Program-made: the position numbers and the translations under genes
Shown: in pieces, positions 1 to 13,300 of the stretch
How the letters are laid out: each line of letters begins with the position of its first letter
Numbering within the stretch: position 1 is the first letter of the stretch
The notes under the pieces: model-generated
What the model was told of the DNA's origin: nothing
Databases searched by the model: none
Seen by the model: the letters and a program-made list of their open reading frames with translations, nothing else
DNA from: Cherax quadricarinatus
Taxonomy: Eukaryota > Arthropoda > Malacostraca > Decapoda > Parastacidae
Assembly (NCBI RefSeq): GCF_038502225.1
Contig: NW_027195255.1
Location: 185,296-249,295 of the forward strand
DNA: 64,000 bases
Reading direction: 5' to 3'

Positions 1-300
1 TTGGCAAATGGCCGGGTAGGCCTCCAACCTGATAACCCTTCTGGGAACGGGTCCACTGTTATTTTGATGAACGTAAGGACACTAGAGTGTATGCTAAAGG
101 GTAGGTGATCTAACACGCCCTCAGATAAGTCTAAAGCTGCTATGAGGGACCAAGTACCAGATAGTACACTACCTTTGTTACGTGTCTTGGGTTTCCTTGT
201 ATGGGCGATGACCTCTCTGCATTGCTCCTCGCAGTTTTCTAGGGGATCCTCGTAGGGCTTTGTTTTTTTACACAAAATAATGTAAAAAAAAAAATTCTTG
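1..300. other. Left-edge sequence, no feature recognised
   Basis: Unique-looking sequence with no convincing reading frame, RNA gene or tandem repeat. It ends in T-rich and A-rich runs around 264-295, just before a dispersed repeat. I see nothing functional here. Confidence 0.5.
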
Positions 301-480
301 AGTAAGTACTTAGAGATGTAAAGCCGCAAAGTTGTCGCTTGTCACTCATCTGGTGGCAACGTGAAGCGCTGCCACTTTCACATGTGTTGCCGATATACCT
401 TTTTTCCTCATTTTTTTAATATGTATAGTTTTTATGTTTTGATAATGACAATTTGTAGTAGTTCTTGTGACTTCATAGTT
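301..480. repeat. Dispersed repeat, left copy
   Basis: This stretch is clearly related, in the same orientation, to 23356-23535. Shared words in the same order include 'AGTACTTA', 'CAAAGTTG', 'GGCAAC', 'ATATACCTTTTTT', 'TTTTATGTT' and 'GATAAT.ACAATTTGTA', followed by 'TAGTTCTTGT'. The two copies differ at many positions, so they are an old pair. They lie on either side of the LINE fragment and the 71-bp array. The family is not identified; a DNA transposon or MITE is possible, but no terminal inverted repeat was established. Confidence 0.65.
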
Positions 481-580
481 AATCTTTGTTCTGACACTAT
501 TATTAGGTACTGAAACAGTGCTCAAATTGTCATAAACACAGTGACAGGTGAACATTTTCACCTACCTTAGTCACTGACTA

Positions 581-1372
581 TTGTCTAGAAATATATACAT
601 AGTATTTATAGGTCCCAGCAATGTTTTGGATACACAGGAGTATATACTACTATTACTACTACTACTGCACTTATTCGTATCGTTTCGTATCGCATCTATG
701 CCTGTGTCATCATTTGTAGTAGTCTCAGACTCCCTTAGTGCTCTACAGGCTATACGAAAATTTGATACATCTCATCCCCTAGTTCTCCGTATCCAACTTT
801 GGCTACGCCGTATCTCTACCAAACATAAAGATATTGTTTTTTGTTGGGTCCCTGGTCATGTCGACGTACAGGGCAATGAACAGGCAGACACTGCTGCGCG
901 GTCAGCAGTACATGACCTACCAATTTCCTATCGAGGTGTTCCATTTCTGGACTATTTTGCTGCAATAGCTACCCACCTTCGCACCCGTTGGCAACAACGT
1001 TGGTCAACTCTGCTCGGTAACAAACTTCATTCTATTAAACCGAGCATAGGTTACTGGCCGTCTTCTTGTCATCAGTGCCGAGGTTGGGAGACCACTCTCT
1101 CCCGACTTCGCATTGGCCACACTCGTCTTACTCATGGGTATCTCATGGAGAGGCACCCTGTTCCTCTCTGTGAGCAGTGTCAAGTTCCAGTATCGATTAG
1201 CCACATTCTGTTAGACTGCCCTCTCTATCAACGAGCACGGAGAATTTACCTCCAACGTCGTCTTCGTTCTACTACTCTCTCTTTACCTTCCCTTCTTGCT
1301 GATGGACCCTCCTTTAATCCTGACTCTCTCATTGACTTCTTGACAACGACTGATTTACTCCACAAACTCTGA
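581..1372 (+). pseudogene. LINE ORF2 C-terminal fragment: truncated RNase H plus zinc motif
   Basis: The frame opens at a TTG and ends in TGA. Recognisable homology starts near nucleotide 660. Residues 46-58 hold the RNase H strand with the acidic residue of 'VSDSLSAL' (D50). Residues 92-103 hold 'GHVDVQGNEQAD', with the C-terminal histidine and aspartate (H93, D103). The first catalytic Asp and the Glu of the usual DEDD set are missing because the 5' part is lost. Residues 197-213 form C-x2-C-x7-H-x4-C, the zinc motif found after RNase H in I/Jockey-type non-LTR retrotransposons. Upstream codons are low-complexity (leucine run from ACT-rich DNA), so the real element is 5'-truncated at about 650. 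Known from the family: RNase H removes RNA from RNA-DNA hybrids. This copy should be inactive. Confidence 0.85.
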
Positions 1373-1614
1373 TGATACTTTTCGCACTCCCCTCAACCCT
1401 TTCTAGTTCAGTCTCTTGCTGCCCTTTACCCTTTCACCATCCACTACCCCGCTGTTGTCCGTAACCTATTACTCATCCATCTCCCTTTTGCCACCTGATG
1501 CCCTCGCTTCCTTCCTGCCCTGCAGCGCTGTATAGTCCTTGTGGCTTAGCGCTTCTTTTTTTATTATAATACTACTACTACTACTACTACTAATAATAAT
1601 AATAATAATAATAA
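1373..1614 (+). mobile_element. 3' UTR and microsatellite tail of the RNase H LINE
   Basis: Directly follows the stop codon of the LINE fragment. It contains 'CCCTGCAGCGCTGTATAG', then 'CCTTGTGG' and 'CTTAGCGCTTC', a T/A-rich run and a tail of (ACT)n passing into (AAT)n at 1571-1613. The same tail type recurs, degenerate, at 46740-46870 (+), 55515-55620 (-), 56290-56455 (-) and 61105-61172 (+). It is the reference copy used here to trace the origin of the 41-bp and 55-bp arrays. Confidence 0.75.
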
Positions 1615-1761
1615 GTTTCCTTGAAGCTTGATATAAGTGTGTGTCACTTATCTCTTCACTCCACTGCTGACACTAATGAGTGTCATCTTATCACCCCACA
1701 AATGACAGTGGTGACATTTGATGACCCTTCAATTTATTTGTTTTCACTCTTGCACATAAGC

Positions 1762-1800
1762 ATGTCTGTCTGTCTGTGTCTGTCTATCTGTCTGTCTCAG
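1762..1800. repeat. (TCTG)n-type microsatellite
   Basis: Imperfect run of CTGT/TCTG units with some CTAT interruptions. GATA/GACA-rich relatives follow at about 1935-1975 and 2055-2125. Confidence 0.8.
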
Positions 1801-1860
1801 AGTTGCTCATGAACCAGCTGGTATTACACACGATCACTTTCTACAAGCTCAGTATAGAAC

Positions 1861-2065
1861 TTTGTCTGGATTTTTTGGGTTATCATAGGTAATTTACACT
1901 ATGTATAATTGTATTTACTATGTGTTCTTGTGAGATAGAGACAAAGATAGATACAGACAGATATACAGTCAGCTGCCAAGCACTTTGCTGGAGTTTTTGG
2001 GTTATCTTAAGTAATTTACACTATGTATAATTGTATTTATGTATGTGTTCCTGTGAGATAGAGAC
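1861..2065 (+). repeat. Two-copy direct repeat, about 80 bp each
   Basis: 1861-1941 and 1983-2065 share 'TTTTTGGGTTATC', 'TAATTTACACTATGTATAA', 'TTGTATTTA' and 'GTGAGATAGAGAC' in the same order, about 122 bp apart. The copies differ by small substitutions and indels. Similar 'GGGTTATCCTAGG'-type sequence is, from memory, common in decapod genomes. No coding content. 2066-2278 holds GACA/GATA-rich simple sequence and then unremarkable DNA up to the 71-bp array. Confidence 0.7.
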
Positions 2066-5000
2066 AGATGAAGAGACAGAGATAGCTAGAGATAGATACA
2101 GAGATACAGACAGCCAATCTGCCAGCCAGCTGGCCAGCCAGCCTCCTGAAATTACAGTTCCAGAATTGTTTCTTATTACTTAGGACATAAGTTATGGTAC
2201 ATTCTGGCAGGATGACACTTTCCTCTTAAAAGTCGTGTTAATACGACATGACATCAGTGAATCCTTGTTGTTTGTTCTGCAGTTTGTTCTTTCTGGCACT
2301 CAGTGGAACTGGTGCTCGAACAGGGTACAGCACACTTGGTGTTTGTTGTGCAGTTTGTTCTTTCTGGTGCTCAGTGGAACTGGTGCTCCAACACGGTACA
2401 GCACACTTGGTGTTTGTTGTGCAGTTTGTTCTTTCTGGTGCTCAGTGGAACTGGTGCTCCCACAGGGTACAGCACACTTGGTGTTTGTTGTGCAGTTTGT
2501 TCTTTCTGGTGCTCAGTGGAACTGGTGCTCCCACACGGTACAGCACACTTGGTGTTTGTTGTGCAGTTTGTTCTTTCTGGTGCTCAGTGGAACTGGTGCT
2601 CCCACACGGTACAGCACACTTGGTGTTTGTTGTGCAGTTTGTTCTTTCTGGTGCTCAGTGGAACTGGTGCACCCACAGGGTACAGCACACTTGGTGTTTG
2701 TTGTGCAGTTTGTTCTTTCTGGCACTCAGTGGAACTGGTGCTCCCACAGCGTAGAGCACACTTGGTGTTTGTTGTGCAGTTTGTTCTTTCTGGCACTCAG
2801 TGGAACTGGTGCTCCCACAGGGTACAGCACACTTGGTGTTTGTTGTGCAGTTTGTTCTTTCTGGCACTCAGTGGAACTGGTGCTCCCACAGGGTACAGCA
2901 CACTTGGTGTTTGTTGTGCAGTTTGTTCTTTCTGGCACTCAGTGGAACTGGTGCTCCCACACGGTACAGCACACTTGGTGTTTGCTGTGCAGTTTGTTCT
3001 TTCTGGTGCTCAGTGGAACTGGTGCTCCCACAGGGTACAGCACACTTGGTGTTTGCTGTGCAGTTTGTTCTTTCTGGCACTCAGTGGAACTGGTGCTCCC
3101 ACAGGGTACAGCACACTTGGTGTTTGTTGTGCAGTTTGTTCTTTCTGGTGCTCATTGGAACTGGTGCTCCCACACGGTACAGCACACTTGGTGTTTGTTG
3201 TGCAGTTTGTTCTTTCTGGTGCTCAGTGGAACTGGTGCTCCCACAGGGTACAGCACACTTGGTGTTTGTTGTGCAGTTTGTTCTTTCTGGTGCTCAGTGG
3301 AACTGGTGCTCCTACACGGTACAGCACACTTGGTGTTTGTTGTGCAGTTTGTTCTTTCTGGTGCTCAGTGGAACTGGTGCTCCTACACGGTACAGCACAC
3401 TTGGTGTTTGTTGTGCAGTTTGTTCTTTCTGGCACTCAGTGGAACTGGTGCTCCCAAAGGGTACAGCACACTTGGTGTTTGTTGTGCAGTTTGTTCTTTC
3501 TGGCACTCAGTGGAACTGGTGCTCCCACAGGGTACAGCACACTTGGTGTTTGTTGTGCAGTTTGTTCTTTCTGGCACTCAGTGGAACTGGTGCTCCCACA
3601 GGGTACAGCACACTTGGTGTTTGTTGTGCAGTTTGTTCTTTCTGGCACTCAGTGGAACTGGTGCTCCCACAGGGTACAGCACACTTGGTGTTTGTTGTGC
3701 AGTTTGTTCTTTCTGGCAATCAGTGGAACTGGTGCTCCCACAGGGTACAGCACACTTGGTGTTTGTTGAGCAGTTTGTTCTTTCTGGTGCTCAGTGGAAC
3801 TGGTGCTCCCACAGGGTACAGCACACTTGATGTTTGTTGTGCAGTTTGTTCTTTCTGGCACTCAGTGGAACTGGTGCTCCCACAGGGTACAGCACACTTG
3901 ATGTTTGTTGTGCAGTTTGTTCTTTCTGGCACTCAGTGGAACTGGTGCTCCCACACGGTACAGCACACTTGGTGTTTGTTGTGCAGTTTGTTCTTTCTGG
4001 CACTCAGTGGAACTGGTGCTCCCACACGGTACAGCACACTTGGTGTTTGTTGTGCAGTTTGTTCTTTCTGGCACTCAGTGGAACTGGTGCTCCCACAGGG
4101 TACAGCACACTTGGTGTTTGCTGTGCAGTTTGTTCTTTCTGGCACTCAGTGGAACTGGTGCTCCCACACGGTACAGCACACTTGGTGTTTGTTGTGCAGT
4201 TTGTTCTTTCTGGCACTCAGTGGAACTGGTGCTCCCACAGGGTACAGCACACTTGGTGTTTGCTGTGCAGTTTGTTCTTTCTGGCACTCAGTGGAACTGG
4301 TGCTCCCACACGGTACAGCACACTTGGTGTTTGTTGTGCAGTTTGTTCTTTCTGGTGCTCAGTGGAACTGGTGCTCCCACAGGGTACAGCACACTTGGTG
4401 TTTGTTGTGCAGTTTGTTCTTTCTGGTGCTCAGTGGAACTGGTGCTCCCACAGGGTACAGCACACTTGGTGTTTGTTGTGCAGTTTGTTCTTTCTGGCAC
4501 TCAGTGGAACTGGTGCTCCCACAGGGTACAGCACACTTGGTGTTTGTTGTGCAGTTTGTTCTTTCTGGTACTCAGTGGAACTGGTGCTCCCACACGGTAC
4601 AGCACACTTGGTGTTTGTTGTGCAGTTTGTTCTTTCTGGTACTCAGTGGAACTGGTGCTCCAACAGGGTACAGCACACTTGGTGTTTGTTGTGCAGTTTG
4701 TTCTTTCTGGCACTCAGTGGAACTGGTGCTCCCACACGGTACAGCACACTTGGTGTTTGTTGTGCAGTTTGTTCTTTCTGGCACTCAGTGGAACTGGTGC
4801 TCCCACACGGTACAGCACACTTGGTGTTTGTTGTGCAGTTTGTTCTTTCTGGCACTCAGTGGAACTGGTGCTCCCACACGGTACAGCACACTTGGTGTTT
4901 GTTGTGCAGTTTGTTCTTTCTGGCACTCAGTGGAACTGGTGCTCCCACAGGGTACAGCACACTTGGTGTTTGTTGTGCAGTTTGTTCTTTCTGGCACTCA

Positions 5001-6869
5001 GTGGAACTGGTGCTCCCACACGGTACAGCACACTTGGTGTTTGTTGTGCAGTTTGTTCTTTCTGGCACTCAGTGGAACTGGTGCTCCCACACGGTACAGC
5101 ACACTTGGTGTTTGTTGTGCAGTTTGTTCTTTCTGGTGCTCAGTGGAACTGGTGCTCCCACAGGGTACAGCACACTTGGTGTTTGTTGTGCAGTTTGTTC
5201 TTTCTGGCACTCAGTGGAACTGGTGCTCCCACACGGTACAGCACACTTGGTGTTTGTTGTGCAGTTTGTTTTTTCTGGCACTCAGTGGAACTGGTGCTCC
5301 CACAGGGTACAGCACACTTGGTGTTTGTTGTGCAGTTTGTTCTTTCTGGCACTCAGTGGAACTGGTGCTCCCACAGGGTACAGCACACTTGGTGTTTGTT
5401 GTGCAGTTTGTTCTTTCTGGCACTCAGTGGAACTGGTGCTCCCACAGGGTACAGCACACTTGGTGTTTGTTGTGCAGTTTGTTCTTTCTGGCACTCAGTG
5501 GAACTGGTGCTCCCACAGGGTACAGCACACTTGGTGTTTGTTGTGCAGTTTGTTCTTTCTGGCACTCAGTGGAACTGGTGCTCCCACAGGGTACAGCACA
5601 CTTGGTGTTTGTTGTGCAGTTTGTTCTTTCTGGCACTCAGTGGAACTGGTGCTCCCACACGGTACAGCACACTTGGTGTTTGTTGTGCAGTTTGTTCTTT
5701 CTGGCACTCAGTGGAACTGGTGCTCCCACAGGCTACAGCACACTTGGTGTTTGTTGTGCAGTTTGTTCTTTCTGGCACTCAGTGGAACTGGTGCTCCCAC
5801 AGGGTACAGCACACTTGGTGTTTGTGTGCAGTTTGTTCTTTCTGGCACTCAGTGGAACTGGTGCTTCCACAGGGTACAGCACACTTGGTGTTTGTTGTGC
5901 AGTTTGTTCTTTCTGGTGCTCAGTGGAACTGGTGCTCCCACACGGTACAGAACACTTGGTGTTTGTTGTGCAGTTTGTTCTTTCTGGCACTCAGTGGAAC
6001 TGGTGCTCCCACACGGTACAGCACACTTGGTGTTTGTTGTGCAGTTTGTTCTTTCTGGCACTCAGTGGAACTGGTGCTCCCACACGGTACAGCACACTTG
6101 GTGTTTGTTGTGCAGTTTGTTCTTTCTGGTGCTCAGTGGAACTGGTGCTCCCACAGGGTACAGCACACTTGGTGTTTGTTGTGCAGTTTGTTCTTTCTGG
6201 CACTCAGTGGAACTGGTGCTCCCACACGGTACAGCACACTTGGTGTTTGTTGTGCAGTTTGTTCTTTCTGGTGCTCAGTGGAACTGGTGCTCCCACAGGG
6301 TACAGCACACTTGGTGTTTGTTGTGCAGTTTGTTCTTTCTGGTGCTCAGTGGAACTGGTGCTCCCACAAGGTACAGCACACTTGGTGTTTGTTGTGCAGT
6401 TTGTTCTTTCTGGCACTCAGTGGAACTGGTGCTCCCACAGGGTACAGCACACTTGGTGTTTGTTGTGCAGTTTGTTCTTTCTGGTGCTCAGTGGAACTGG
6501 TGCTCCCAGACGGTACAGCACACTTGGTGTTTGCTGTGCAGTTTGTTCTTTCTGGTACTCAGTGGAACTGGTGCTCCCACACGGTACAGCACACTTGGTG
6601 TTTGTTGTGCAGTTTGTTCTTTCTGGTGCTCAGTGGAACTGGTGCTCCCACACGGTACAGCACACTTGGTGTTTGTTGTGCAGTTTGTTCTTTCTGGTGC
6701 TCAGTGGAACTGGTGCTCCCACACGGTACAGCACACTTGGTGTTTGTTGTGCAGTTTGTTCTTTCTGGCACTCAGTGGAACTGGTGCTCCCACAGGGTAC
6801 AGCACACTTGGTGTTTGTTGTGCAGTTTGTTCTTTCTGGCACTCAGTGGAACTGGTGCTCCCACAGGGT

Positions 6870-9800
6870 ACAGCACACTTGGCGTTTGTTGTGCAGTTTG
6901 TTCTTTCTGGCACTCAGTGGAACTGGTGCTCCCACACGGTACAGCACACTTGGTGTTTGTTGTGCAGTTTGTTCTTTCTGGCACTCAGTGGAACTGGTGC
7001 TCCCACACGGTACAGCACACTTGGTGTTTGTTGTGCAGTTTGTTTTTTCTGGCACTCAGTGGAACTGGTGCTCCCACAGGGTACAGCACACTTGGTGTTT
7101 GTTGTGCAGTTTGTTCTTTCTGGTGGTCAGTGGAACTGGTGCTCCCACACGGTACAGCACACTTGGTGTTTGTTGTGCAGTTTGTTCTTTCTGGTGCTCA
7201 GTGGAACTGGTGCTCCCACACGGTACAGCACACTTGGTGTTTGTTGTGCAGTTTGTTCTATCTGGCAGTCAGTGGAACTGGTGCTTCCACAGGGTACAGC
7301 ACACTTGGTGTTTGTTGTGCAGTTTGTTCTTTCTGGTGCTCAGTGGAACTGGTGCTCCCACACGGTACAGCACACTTGGTGTTTGTTGTGCAGTTTGTTC
7401 TTTCTGGTGCTCAGTGGAACTGGTGCTCCCACACGGTACAGCACACTTGGTGTTTGTTGTGCAGTTTGTTCTTTCTGGTGCTCAGTGGAACTGGTGCTCC
7501 CACACGGTACAGCACACTTGGTGTTTGTTGTGCAGTTTGTTCTTTCTGGTGCTCAGTGGAACTGGTGCTCCCACACGGTACAGCACACTTGGTGTTTGTT
7601 GTGCAGTTTGTTCTTTCTGGTGCTCAGTGGAACTGGTGCTCCCACACGGTACAGCACACTTGGTGTTTGTTGTGCAGTTTGTTCTTTCTGGCACTCAGTG
7701 GAACTGGTGCTTCCACAGGGTACAGCACACTTGGTGTTTGTTGTGCAGTTTGTTCTTTCTGGCACTCAGTGGAACTGGTGCTCCCACACGGTACAGCACA
7801 CTTGGTGTTTGTTGTGCAGTTTGTTCTTTCTGGTGCTCAGTGGAACTGGTGCTCCCACAGGGTACAGCACACTTGGTGTTTGTTGTGCAGTTTGTTCTTT
7901 CTGGTGCTCAGTGGAACTGGTGCACCCACAGGGTACAGCACACTTGGTGTTTGTTGTGCAGTTTGTTCTTTCTGGCACTCAGTGGAACTGGTGCTCCCAC
8001 ACGGTACAGCACACTTGGTGTTTGTTGTGCAGTTTGTTCTTTCTGGCACTCAGTGGAACTGGTGCTCCCACACGGTACAGCACACTTGGTGTTTGTTGTG
8101 CAGTTTGTTCTTTCTGGCACTCAGTGGAACTGGTGCTCCCACACGGTACAGCACACTTGGTGTTTGTTGTGCAGTTTGTTCTTTCTGGCCCTCAGTGGAA
8201 CTGGTGCTCCCACAGGGTACAGCACACTTGGTGTTTGTTGTGCAGTTTGTTCTTTCTGGCACTCAGTGGAACTGGTGCTCCAACAGGGTACGGCACACTT
8301 GGTGTTTGTTGTGCAGTTTGTTCTTTCTGGCACTCAGTGGAACTGGTGCTCCCACAGAGTACAGCACACTTGGTGTTTGTTGTGCAGTTTGTTCTTTCTG
8401 GCACTCAGTGGAACTGGTGCTCCCACAGGGTACAGCACACTTGGTGTTTGTTGTGCAGTTTGTTCTTTCTGGCACTCAGTGGAACTGGTGCTCCCACAGG
8501 GTACAGCACACTTGGTGTTTGTTGTGCAGTTTGTTCTTTCTGGCACTCAGTGGAACTGGTGCTCCCACAGGGTACAGCACACTTGGTGTTTGTTGTGCAG
8601 TTTGTTCTTTCTGGTGCTCAGTGGAACTTGTGCTCCCACACGGTACAGCACACTTGGTGTTTGTTGTGCAGTTTGTTCTTTCTGGTGCTCAGTGGAACTG
8701 GTGCTCCCACACGGTACAGCACACTTGGTGTTTGTTGTGCAGTTTGTTCTTTCTGGCACTCAGTGGAACTGGTGCTTCCACAGGGTACAGCACACTTGGT
8801 GTTTGTTGTGCAGTTTGTTCTTTCTGGTGCTCAGTGGAACTGGTGCTCCCACACGGTACAGCACACTTGGTGTTTGTTGTGCAGTTTGTTCTTTCTGGTG
8901 CTCAGTGGAACTGGTGCTCCCACAGGGTACAGCACACTTGGTGTTTGTTGTGCAGTTTGTTCTTTCTGGTGCTCAGTGGAACTGGTGCTCCCACACGGTA
9001 CAGCACACTTGGTGTTTGTTGTGCAGTTTGTTCTTTCTGGCACTCAGTGGAACTGGTGCTCCCACACGGTACAGCACACTCGGTGTTTGTTGTGCAGTTT
9101 GTTCTTTCTGGTGCTCAGTGGAACTGGTGCTCCCACAGGGTACAGCACACTTGGTGTTTGTTGTGCATTTTGTTCTTTCTGGCACTCAGTGGAACTGGTG
9201 CTCCCACAGGGTACAGGACACTTGGTGTTTGTTGTGCAGTTTGTTCTTTCTGGCACTCAGTGGAACTGGTGCTCCCACACGGTACAGCACACTTGGTGTT
9301 TGTTGTGCAGTTTGTTCTTTCTGGCACTCAGTGGAACTGGTGCTCCCACAGGGTACAGCACACTTGGTGTTTGTTGTGCAGTTTGTTCTTTCTGGTGCTC
9401 AGTGGAACTGGTGCTCCCACACGGTACAGCACACTTGGTGTTTGTTGTGCAGTTTGTTCTTTCTGGCACTCAGTGGAACTGGTGCTCCCACAGGGTACAG
9501 CACACTTGGTGTTTGTTGTGCAGTTTGTTCTTTCTGGTGCTCAGTGGAACTGGTGCTCCCACACGGTACAGCACACTTGGTGTTTGTTGTGCAGTTTGTT
9601 CTTTCTGGTGCTCAGTGGAACTGGTGCTCCCACAGGGTACAGCACACTTGGTGTTTGTTGTGCAGTTTGTTCTTTCTGGCACTCAGTGGAACTGGTGCTC
9701 CCACAGGGTACAGCACACTTGGTGTTTGTTGTGCAGTTTGTTCTTTCTGGCACTCAGTGGAACTGGTGCTCCCACAGGGTACAGCACACTTGGTGTTTGT

Positions 9801-10340
9801 TGTGCAGTTTGTTCTTTCTGGTGCTCAGTGGAACTGGTGCTCCCACAGGGTACAGCACACTTGGTGTTTGTTGTGCAGTTTGTTCTTTCTGGCACTCAGT
9901 GGAACTGGTGCTCCCACAGGGTACAGCACACTTGGTGTTTGTTGTGCAGTTTGTTCTTTCTGGCACTCAGTGGAACTGGTGCTCCCACAGGGTACAGCAC
10001 ACTTGGTGTTTGTTGTGCAGTTTGTTCTTTCTGGCACTCAGTGGAACTGGTGCTCCCACCAGGTACAGCACACTTGGTGTTTGTTGTGCAGTTTGTTCTT
10101 TCTGGCACTCAGTGAAACTGGTGCTCCCACAGGGTACAGCACACTTGATGTTTGTTGTGCAGTTTGTTCTTTCTGGTGCTCAGTGGAACTGGTGCTCCCA
10201 CACGGTACAGCACACTTGGTGTTTGTTGTGCAGTTTGTTCTTTCTGGCACTCAGTGGAACTGGTGCTCCCACAGGGTACAGCACACTTGGTGTTTGTTGT
10301 GCAGTTTGTTCTTTCTGGCACTCAGTGGAACTGGTGCTCC
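6870..10340. repeat. Internal duplication within 71-bp array, copy 1
   Basis: Rare variants here recur at +11,816 bp: 'GGTGGTCAG' near 7122, 'GTGCACCC' at 7921, 'CACACTCGG' at 9075, 'GTGCATTTTG' near 9171, 'TACAGGACAC' near 9212 and 'CCACCAGG' near 10056. Copy-private changes include 'CAACAGGGTACGG' near 8281 and 'CAGTGAAAC' near 10111. Boundaries are approximate, set where variant patterns stop matching. Confidence 0.8.
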
Positions 10341-13300
10341 CACACGGTACAGCACACTTGGTGTTTGTTGTGCAGTTTGTTCTTTCTGGTGCTCAGTGGA
10401 ACTGGTGCTCCCACAGGGTACAGCACACTTGGTGTTTGTTGTGCAGTTTGTTCTTTCTGGTGCTCAGTGGAACTGGTGCTCCCACAGGGTACAGCACACT
10501 TGGTGTTTGTTGTGCAGTTTGTTCTTTCTGGCACTCAGTGGAACTGGTGCTCCCACAGGGTACAGCACACTTGGTGTTTGTTGTGCAGTTTGTTCTTTCT
10601 GGCACTCAGTGGAACTGGTGCTCCCACAGGGTACAGCACACTTGGTGTTTGTTGTGCAGTTTGTTCTTTCTGGTGCTCAGTGGAACTGGTGCTCCCACAC
10701 GGTACAGCACACTTGGTGTTTGTTGTGCAGTTTGTTCTTTCTGGCACTCAGTGGAACTGGTGCTCCCACAGGGTACAGCACACTTGGTGTTTGTTGTGCA
10801 GTTTGTTCTTTCTGGCACTCAGTGGAACTGGTGCTCCCACAGGGTACAGCACACTTGGTGTTTGTTGTGCAGTTTGTTCTTTCTGGCACTCAGTGGAACT
10901 GGTGCTCCCACAGGGTACAGCACACTTGGTGTTTGTTGTGCAGTTTGTTCTTTCTGGCACTCAGTGGAACTGGTGCTCCCACACGGTACAGCACACTTGG
11001 TGTTTGTTGTGCAGTTTGTTCTTTCTGGCACTCAGTGGAACTGGTGCTCCCACAGGGTACAGCACACTTGGTGTTTGTTGTGCAGTTTGTTCTTTCTGGC
11101 ACTCAGTGGAACTGGTGCTCCCACAGGGTACAGCACACTTGGTGTTTGTTGTGCAGTTTGTTCTTTCTGGCACTCAGTGGAACTGGTGCTCCCACAGGGT
11201 ACAGCACACTTGGTGTTTGTTGTGCAGTTTGTTCTTTCTGGTGCTCAGTGGAACTGGTGCTCCCACACGGTACAGCACACTTGGTGTTTGTTGTGCAGTT
11301 TGTTCTTTCTGGCACTCAGTGGAACTGGTGCTCCCACAGGGTACAGCACACTTGGTGTTTGTTGTGCAGTTTGTTCTTTCTGGCACTCAGTGGAACTGGT
11401 GCTCCCACAGGGTACAGCACACTTGGTGTTTGTTGTGCAGTTTGTTCTTTCTGGTGCTCAGTGGAACTGGTGCTCCCACAGGGTACAGCACACTTGGTGT
11501 TTGTTGTGCAGTTTGTTCTTTCTGGCACTCAGTGGAACTGGTGCTCCCACACGGTACAGCACACTTGGTGTTTGTTGTGCAGTTTGTTCTTTCTGGTGCT
11601 CAGTGGAACTGGTGCTCCCACAGGGTACAGCACACTTGGTGTTTGTTGTGCAGTTTGTTCTTTCTGGTGCTCAGTGGAACTGGTGCTCCCACAGGTACAG
11701 CACACTTGGTGTTTGTTGTGCAGTTTGTTCTTTCTGGAACTCAGTGGAACTGGTGCTCCCACAGGGTACAGCACACTTGGTGTTTGTTGTGCAGTTTGTT
11801 CTTTCTGGCACTCAGTGGAACTGGTGCTCCCACACGGTACAGCACACTTGGTGTTTGTTGTGCAGTTTGTTCTTTCTGGCACTCAGTGGAACTGGTGCTT
11901 ACAGCACACTTGGTGTTTGTTGTGCAGTTTGTTCTTTCTGGTGCTCAGTGGAACTGGTGCTCCCACAGGGTACAGCACACTTGGTGTTTGTTGTGCAGTT
12001 TGTTCTTTCTGGCACTCAGTGGAACTGGTGCTCCCACACGGTACAGCACACTTGGTGTTTGTTGTGCAGTTTGTTCTTTCTGGCACTCAGTGGAACTGGT
12101 GCTCCCACAGGGTACAGCACACTTGGTGTTTGTCGTGCAGTTTGTTCTTTCTGGTTCTTTCTGGCTCAGTGGAACTGGTGCTCCCACACGGTACAGCACA
12201 CTTGGTGTTTGTTGTGCAGTTTGTTCTTTCTGGCACTCAGTGGAACTGGTGCTCCCACAGGGTACAGCACACTTGGTGTTTGTTGTGCAGTTTGTTCTTT
12301 CTGGTGCTCAGTGGAACTGGTGCTCCCACACGGTACAGCACACTTGGTGTTTGTTGTGCAGTTTGTTCTTTCTGGCACTCAGTGGAACTGGTGCTCCCAC
12401 ACGGTACAGCACACTTGGTGTTTGTTGTGCAGTTTGTTCTTTCTGGTGCTCAGTGGAACTGGTGCTCCCACAGGGTACAGCACACTTGGTGTTTGTTGTG
12501 CAGTTTGTTCTTTCTGGCACTCAGTGGAACTGGTGCTCCCACAGGGTACAGCACACTTGGTGTTTGTTGTGCAGTTTGTTCTTTCTGGCACTCAGTGGAA
12601 CTGGTGCTCCCACAGGGTACAGCACACTTGGTGTTTGTTGTGCAGTTTGTTCTTTCTGGCACTCAGTGGAACTGGTGCTCCCACAGGGTACAGCACACTT
12701 GGTGTTTGTTGTGCAGTTTGTTCTTTCTGGCACTCAGTGGAACTGGTGCTCCCACACGGTACAGCACACTTGGTGTTTGTTGTGCAGTTTGTTCTTTCTG
12801 GCACTCAGTGGAACTGGTGCTCCCACACGGTACAGCACACTTGGTGTTTGTTGTGCACTTTCTGGTGCTCAGTGGAACTGGTGCTTGGTACAGCACACTT
12901 TGTTTGTTGTGCAGTTTGTTCTTTCTGGTGCTCAGTGGAACTGGTGCTCCCACACGGTACAGCACACTTGGTGTTTGTTGTGCAGTTTGTTCTTTCTGGT
13001 GCTCAGTGGAACTGGTGCTCCCACACGGTACAGCACACTTGGTGTTTGTTGTGCAGTTTGTTCTTTCTGGTGCTCAGTGGAACTGGTGCTCCCACAGGGT
13101 ACAGCACACTTGGTGTTTGTTGTGCAGTTTGTTCTTTCTGGTGCTCAGTGGAACTGGTGCTCCCACACGGTACAGCACACTTGGTGTTTGTTGTGCAGTT
13201 TGTTCTTTCTGGCACTCAGTGGAACTGGTGCTCCCACAGGGTACAGCACACTTGGTGTTTGTTGTGCAGTTTGTTCTTTCTGGCACTCAGTGGAACTGGT